Assembly: GCA_003245715.1 (NCBI GenBank)
Contig: QKCJ01000006.1
Span: 1-64,000 of the forward strand
Source of the DNA: a bacterium
GTDB taxonomy: Bacteria > Planctomycetota > SZUA-567
Reading direction: 5' to 3'
Length of the DNA stretch: 64,000 nt
A program made the translations under genes and the position numbers. The number at the start of each line of letters is the position of its first letter. Within the stretch, counting starts at the first letter, position 1. Under the pieces are notes generated by a model, which had not been told where the DNA came from, made no database searches, and was given only the letters and a program-made list of their open reading frames with translations. Shown in pieces: positions 60,316 through 64,000 of this stretch.

Positions 60316-61749
60316 GTGAGTACTATTATGCGAAAAACCGGACTTGTTGCCGGTGCGATTTTTGCTTGCGGCGCTGCTTTTGCTGCTGACGCGGCAGCCG
60401 GAAGCGCTACGGCTAGTGGAACTGGGGCAACCGGCGCGGCAACTGCCTACAGCTATTCCGAGATTTTTACTGTTAATAATCTCTGGGTTCTGATTGCAAC
60501 ATTTCTGGTGTTTATGATGCACCTTGGCTTCGCCTCACTTGAGTCCGGCCTTACCAGAGCCAAAAATACCGTTAACATCCTCTTCAAGAATACCGCGATC
60601 GTTGCAATTGGTCTTCTGACCTATGCCTTTATCGGTTATAACCTGATGTATCCGGGGGATAGCTGGAGTGTTGTAAACTGGCTTGGTAATTTTTCTCTTG
60701 GTCTCCATCCCGGGGTTGCCGGACAGGCTGAAGAGGCAGGTAAGAATTTCACCGCTTATACAGACTTTATCTTCCAGGGTATGTTTGCGGCAACTGCGGC
60801 GACTATTGTTTCTGGTGCGGTTGCAGAACGTGTGAAGCTTGGCAGCTTTCTGGTCTTCTCACTTATTTATGTTGCGCTGGTTTACCCGATTGTCGGTTCA
60901 TGGGGTTGGGGCGGCGGCTGGCTCTCAAAGCTTGACGTTCCTTTCCACGATTTCGCCGGTTCTACTTTTGTTCACAGTGTCGGTGGCTGGGCGGCTCTTG
61001 CTGCGATTATCGTTCTTGGTCCGCGTATCGGTAAATACGGCCCTGCAAAGATGGTGCGCGGTATTCCGGGGCACAGCATGCCACTTGCGGCTATCGGTGT
61101 TTTTCTGCTCTGGTTTGGCTGGTACGGCTTTAATGGCGGCTCAGTTCTCTCGGCTGATCCGAATGTGGTTTCACTGGTCTTTGTTACTACCAGTCTTGCT
61201 GCGGCGGCGGGTGTTGCCGGTGCGATGATTCTGAGCTGGATCTGGCAGAAGAAGCCTGACCTGTCGATGGTTCTTAACGGTTCACTTGCGGGTCTTGTTG
61301 CGGTTACTGCCGGCGCTGACTGCATATCACCGATGGAGAGCATTTACATCGGTTTTATCGGCGGCCTGCTGGTTGTGGTGGCGGTTATCTTCATCGATGA
61401 AGTGCTCCGTCTTGATGACCCGGTTGGTGCGACTTCAGTCCACCTTGTAAATGGTGTCTGGGGTACTCTGGCGGTTGGTATCTGGGGTAAGTTCAAGCTT
61501 GATGCAGAGGGTTCGACAATTTGTTATAACAGTGCAGGCGGCGAGATGCATTACTTCAGCTTTATGAGTCAGCTCAAGGGCGTGCTTGCTTCTGGTGTAA
61601 CCTGTTTTATTGCCGCGCTGGTGCTGATGCTGATACTCAAGGCAATCATGGGGCTGCGTGTCTCACAGCATGAAGAAATGCAGGGGCTTGATATCGGTGA
61701 ACACGGTATGGAAGCTTATGCCGGATTCCAGATCTTCAGCAACCAGTGA
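60316..61749 (+). CDS. amt: ammonium transporter (Amt/MEP/Rh family)
   Basis: A 477-residue polytopic inner-membrane channel for NH4+/NH3. A signal peptide (RKTGLVAGAIFACGAAFAADA) and a Gly/Ala/Thr-rich linker precede eleven predicted helices. Family blocks: FASLESGLTRAKNTVNIL, GSWGWGGGWL, the first pore histidine in TFVHSVGGWAAL, GPRIGKYG, WFGWYGFNGGS and the second pore histidine in VHLVNGVWGTLAVG. The GTG at 60316, with AAGGAG five bases upstream, is preferred to an ATG 84 bases earlier that has no site. No glnK regulator gene follows. Confidence 0.95.
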   Translation: MSTIMRKTGLVAGAIFACGAAFAADAAAGSATASGTGATGAATAYSYSEIFTVNNLWVLIATFLVFMMHLGFASLESGLTRAKNTVNILFKNTAIVAIGLLTYAFIGYNLMYPGDSWSVVNWLGNFSLGLHPGVAGQAEEAGKNFTAYTDFIFQGMFAATAATIVSGAVAERVKLGSFLVFSLIYVALVYPIVGSWGWGGGWLSKLDVPFHDFAGSTFVHSVGGWAALAAIIVLGPRIGKYGPAKMVRGIPGHSMPLAAIGVFLLWFGWYGFNGGSVLSADPNVVSLVFVTTSLAAAAGVAGAMILSWIWQKKPDLSMVLNGSLAGLVAVTAGADCISPMESIYIGFIGGLLVVVAVIFIDEVLRLDDPVGATSVHLVNGVWGTLAVGIWGKFKLDAEGSTICYNSAGGEMHYFSFMSQLKGVLASGVTCFIAALVLMLILKAIMGLRVSQHEEMQGLDIGEHGMEAYAGFQIFSNQ

Positions 61750-61780
61750 TTTTGTTATACGCGAAATGTAATTTCTGTTC

Positions 61781-61815
61781 AAAGACACTGCCTGACCGGG
61801 TAGTGTCTTTGTTTT
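61781..61815 (+). terminator. intrinsic terminator after amt
   Basis: A 9-bp perfect stem AAAGACACT/AGTGTCTTT (61781-61789 with 61802-61810) and a T-rich tail (GTTTT). The loop contains a CTGCCTG copy. Confidence 0.8.
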
Positions 61816-61878
61816 GATATCTTTTTACTGTTTTTATGCATTTTATGAGATATTGTGTTTATTGGGTGCTAAAACCAA

Positions 61879-61909
61879 TTGACAGGAAATTGAAAAATGC
61901 TAGTATAAT
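61879..61909 (+). promoter_or_regulatory. consensus sigma-70 promoter with 19-base spacer
   Basis: Perfect TTGACA (61879-61884) and perfect TATAAT (61904-61909) with a long 19-base spacer. It would start transcription near 61916, leaving a leader of about 300 bases before the next gene. Confidence 0.6.
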
Positions 61910-61915
61910 CTGTTA

Positions 61916-62212
61916 TTAAGTTTTCCTAAAAGTGGCATTTTTTTTTACAGTCAATCAACTTGTATTAAAAATACTGCAGGTGAGTAAAAGACTTTTGTTT
62001 TTCTCTGATATTTTTATTGTTTTATTTAACATACAAGTATAGCATTAAAATACTTGTCGCTGACTTGAAGAAGATTTTTAATTCTTTCTGGCTAGGTATT
62101 TGCTCGTTTGCAGCTAGGGGTGGGGTTGCTGGCTGCTTACGTTGGCAGTGCCGGAAAGACAGATCAGGTTTTAGCTGGTTGTTTTATATGACATAGACTT
62201 CGGGGAGTAGCT
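61916..62212 (+). other. long leader of the GspE-N-domain gene
   Basis: About 300 AT-rich bases without a gene. ACAAGTA (62033-62039) and TACTTGT (62051-62057) form a 7-bp hairpin, and a GC-richer stretch lies at 62110-62155. No known riboswitch motif was recognised. Confidence 0.4.
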
Positions 62213-62899
62213 ATGGATGTTGTCAAGGTTATCAGGCAGTCGGGGTTGGTTGATGAGAAAAAGCTTGCACAGGCAGTTGAGTTCCAGAAAGAGACCGGAA
62301 GCCATCTCTTTTATGTTTTGTGCAAGATGCGCTTTATAAATGATACGGAACTTGTATCGGCGCTTTCCAAGAGCTTTGAGTGCGAGTGTGAGAAGCTTGA
62401 TAATTTTGTACCTAAGCCTGAGCTTTTTTCAAAGTTTCCGCGTGAGTTTTTAGAGACGAATCTGGTTGTGCCGCTTTATCAGGAATTGGGAACTCTGTAT
62501 GTCGGGGTGGTTAATCCTGCTGATCTTGACCTGCTTGATGAGGTTCGGCTGATTGCCGGTGAGAAGGTTGAGGCGGTGGTGGTTTCTCCGCTTAAGGCGA
62601 GGGAGACAATTGAGGGCTTTTTTGTGCCGGCGGCCAGCGTTTCGGGGTCTGACAAGCTTAAAAAACCGCAGAAGAGCCATGTCAGTGCGCGTGAGAAGTT
62701 GAATGAACTGGTGCAGGAGCTTGAGGATGAGGCTGCCAATGCGGATACGGCTGAGAGTGTTCCTGCTTCCGGGGGGCATGATGAGTTATATGTTTATGAG
62801 ACCAGAGAGTTGTTGTTTAGCCTGATAAAAGTATTGAACAGAAAAGGGCTTGTTGCTCTTGAGGATATTATCGAAGCTGCCGGCAAGGGCAGGGATTAA
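62213..62899 (+). CDS. stand-alone GspE/MshE N-terminal-domain protein
   Basis: A 228-residue protein. Residues about 1-145 match the N-terminal domain of type II secretion/type IV pilus ATPases (GLVDEKKLAQAVEFQ, FINDTELVSALSKSF, FPREFLETNLVVPLYQE, LYVGVVNPADLDLLDEV), but no ATPase follows. In MshE this domain binds c-di-GMP through an RLG-x-x-L motif; here the front reads VIRQSGLV, so that motif is degraded. The C-terminal part (about 160-228) has an acidic coil and a helical end. GGGGAG precedes the ATG. Followed 98 bases later by the receiver/anti-sigma kinase gene, suggesting a shared signalling role. Confidence 0.75.
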   Translation: MDVVKVIRQSGLVDEKKLAQAVEFQKETGSHLFYVLCKMRFINDTELVSALSKSFECECEKLDNFVPKPELFSKFPREFLETNLVVPLYQELGTLYVGVVNPADLDLLDEVRLIAGEKVEAVVVSPLKARETIEGFFVPAASVSGSDKLKKPQKSHVSAREKLNELVQELEDEAANADTAESVPASGGHDELYVYETRELLFSLIKVLNRKGLVALEDIIEAAGKGRD

Positions 62900-62997
62900 A
62901 CGTATTTAAATGGCACAAGAGGTTTTGTGCCGGGGATTGATTGTATATACAAGCCTTGAGATAAAGGCTGAAAGATACGGTTTCTGGAGGATTTGAT

Positions 62998-64000
62998 TTG
63001 AACAGTCTGGAAATGACAAAACGCATTACAGCCGAACTTGGCGAGCAGACCTCGGTCAAGGAGGTTTTTGCGAAGGCTGCGGCTCTGGTTAAGTCTGAGA
63101 TGCAGGCTGGCAACGCGGTTGATATGTTTGGCCTGGTGCGGATGCAGCTGACGCCGGGGGCATTGAAGGGTGAGGCCAAGGGCAGCAGTGCTATCAGTGC
63201 GTTTCCCATGCCGGGGCTTATTCCAAGTAAAACAACCGCGGAGTCGGATGAGGTCAAGGTTGCGGTTGTTGTCGAATCAATTGATCCGTTCAGTAAGATT
63301 ATCCAGAAAAAACTCGCCTCCGAGAAGCGTGAAGTTGTTCTGGTTGAGGGCGTGCAGGAATTGATGGATGTTGTCAAGAATGATAGCTTTGACGCCATTG
63401 TCATGGACGCGGCCATTGATATGAGCGATGACGTGCGGATGTGGCTGAAAAATGATCCCAAGCGAAGCCTTATTTCTTTGATTGCCCTTTATCAGAGTGA
63501 TGAGGAGCGGACCAAGAACAGGCTTTTGCAGGTCTGTGAGGATGCATGTCTGGTTGAGCCTTATGAAATGCAGACCCTTGGTGAGATGATTGATGTCGAG
63601 ATTAACCGGGTAAAAGCCGAGAAGAAGCATTTCCGCCATATTTTGAGTTTTGATTTCCCGGCTGAAGCGAAGTACCAGCAGCTTTCAGCGGATCTTATTG
63701 AGACGGTTACACGAAAGTCCGGGCTTTCTGAGGAAAGCAGGATGGGGCTGGTTATCGCTTTCCGTGAAGCGGTTGATAATGCAATCCGTCATGGCAGCAA
63801 GGCGAGTAAAGAAGCGAGGGTTGACGTTGCCTACGTTCTGGATCATGAAAAGATTACTGTAACAATTACTGATGAGGGGGCTGGTTTTGACAGCTCGATG
63901 TATTTTGAGAGCAAGGTTTCTTCTGATGCGGCCAGCGCTGCCCGCGCTCGTCACAAAGAGGGACGTCGTGGCGGTCTTGGTATTATGCTGATGCTTAAGA
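62998..64000 (+). CDS. receiver-like / RsbW-type histidine-kinase-fold protein, cut by window end
   Basis: At least 334 residues, open at the right edge. The TTG start follows GGAGG by seven bases; an in-frame ATG is five codons on. Residues about 85-200 resemble a receiver domain with D137 (FDAIVMD) in the acceptor position, but the acidic pocket is reduced to VVVESID and the switch lysine is E187 (CLVEPYE). Residues about 217-334 form an HATPase of the RsbW/SpoIIAB anti-sigma kinase group: N-box EAVDNAIRHG (257-266), DEGAGF (292-297) and GRRGGLGIM (322-330). It likely phosphorylates an anti-anti-sigma factor or binds a sigma factor. Confidence 0.83.
   Translation, partial: MNSLEMTKRITAELGEQTSVKEVFAKAAALVKSEMQAGNAVDMFGLVRMQLTPGALKGEAKGSSAISAFPMPGLIPSKTTAESDEVKVAVVVESIDPFSKIIQKKLASEKREVVLVEGVQELMDVVKNDSFDAIVMDAAIDMSDDVRMWLKNDPKRSLISLIALYQSDEERTKNRLLQVCEDACLVEPYEMQTLGEMIDVEINRVKAEKKHFRHILSFDFPAEAKYQQLSADLIETVTRKSGLSEESRMGLVIAFREAVDNAIRHGSKASKEARVDVAYVLDHEKITVTITDEGAGFDSSMYFESKVSSDAASAARARHKEGRRGGLGIMLMLK

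Noticed and set aside
1-64000. tRNA, rRNA, CRISPR, insertion sequence, integrase or prophage signals
   Set aside because: I read both strands for cloverleaf-like ends, regularly spaced repeats, transposase or integrase motifs and found none that could be supported.

Overview
The window reads as one chromosomal segment of a free-living, diderm, flagellated bacterium with roughly balanced base composition. An outer membrane is suggested by a heptose kinase for LPS core, lipoproteins and a periplasmic adaptor. The meso-DAP route (dapA, dapF), the MEP isoprenoid route (ispF), cyclic-di-GMP signalling and a flagellum are present. The GntR-type regulator fused to a sugar-binding protein, the rhamnogalacturonan-esterase-like enzyme and the RsbW-type signalling fit the PVC group (Lentisphaerota-like). 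That assignment is an inference from gene content only. I saw no rRNA, tRNA, CRISPR array, insertion sequence or prophage.

Layout. 1-6.5 kb: a plus-strand run of dapA, two tandem metallophosphoesterases, a catalytically degraded nuclease-like protein, a DJ-1 protein, a 2-hydroxyacyl-CoA dehydratase-like protein and a flippase-like membrane protein, closed by a terminator. 6.5-11 kb: minus-strand genes for an McsA-like zinc protein, FapA with a pseudo-receiver, and a DUF5610-like protein behind a leader that looks like a structured RNA plus terminator. 11.3-12.4 kb: heptose kinase. 12.5-23.9 kb: ten tightly packed or overlapping minus-strand genes (queD, HPS-RraA fusion, diguanylate cyclase, efflux adaptor, polysaccharide deacetylase, trkA, epimerase, asparagine synthase, two glycosyltransferases), probably a surface-polysaccharide operon with housekeeping passengers. 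24-30 kb: a response regulator, rpsO, pnp, ispF, dapF and a lipoprotein. 30.7-34 kb: an ErcA-like iron alcohol dehydrogenase with a PAS hybrid kinase.

34-49.7 kb is a late flagellar cluster: a giant flagellin, an ECF-type sigma factor, a giant FliD carrying a discoidin-like domain, a FlgN-like chaperone, FlgK, a giant FlgL, FlgE and a short FlgD. FlgL and flagellin appear to share a repeated beta-rich module. 49.8-52.5 kb holds a secreted SGNH esterase and the GntR/solute-binding fusion regulator, a likely carbohydrate-use locus. 52.5-57.2 kb carries phnA, aroA, pfkA, efp and a LysM protein. 57.4-62 kb carries an extremely acidic membrane-anchored protein and an ammonium transporter behind an array of CTGCCTG repeats. 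The window ends inside a receiver/anti-sigma-kinase gene preceded by a stand-alone GspE/MshE N-terminal domain protein.

The common thread is surface biology and its control: flagellum and its adhesive-looking tip, surface polysaccharide, c-di-GMP, FapA and several phospho-signalling proteins, two of which have receiver domains lacking canonical residues. The strongest candidates for something undescribed are the discoidin-bearing FliD, the shared FlgL/flagellin module, the structured leader at 11.0-11.1 kb, the CTGCCTG array and the acidic tail-anchored protein.
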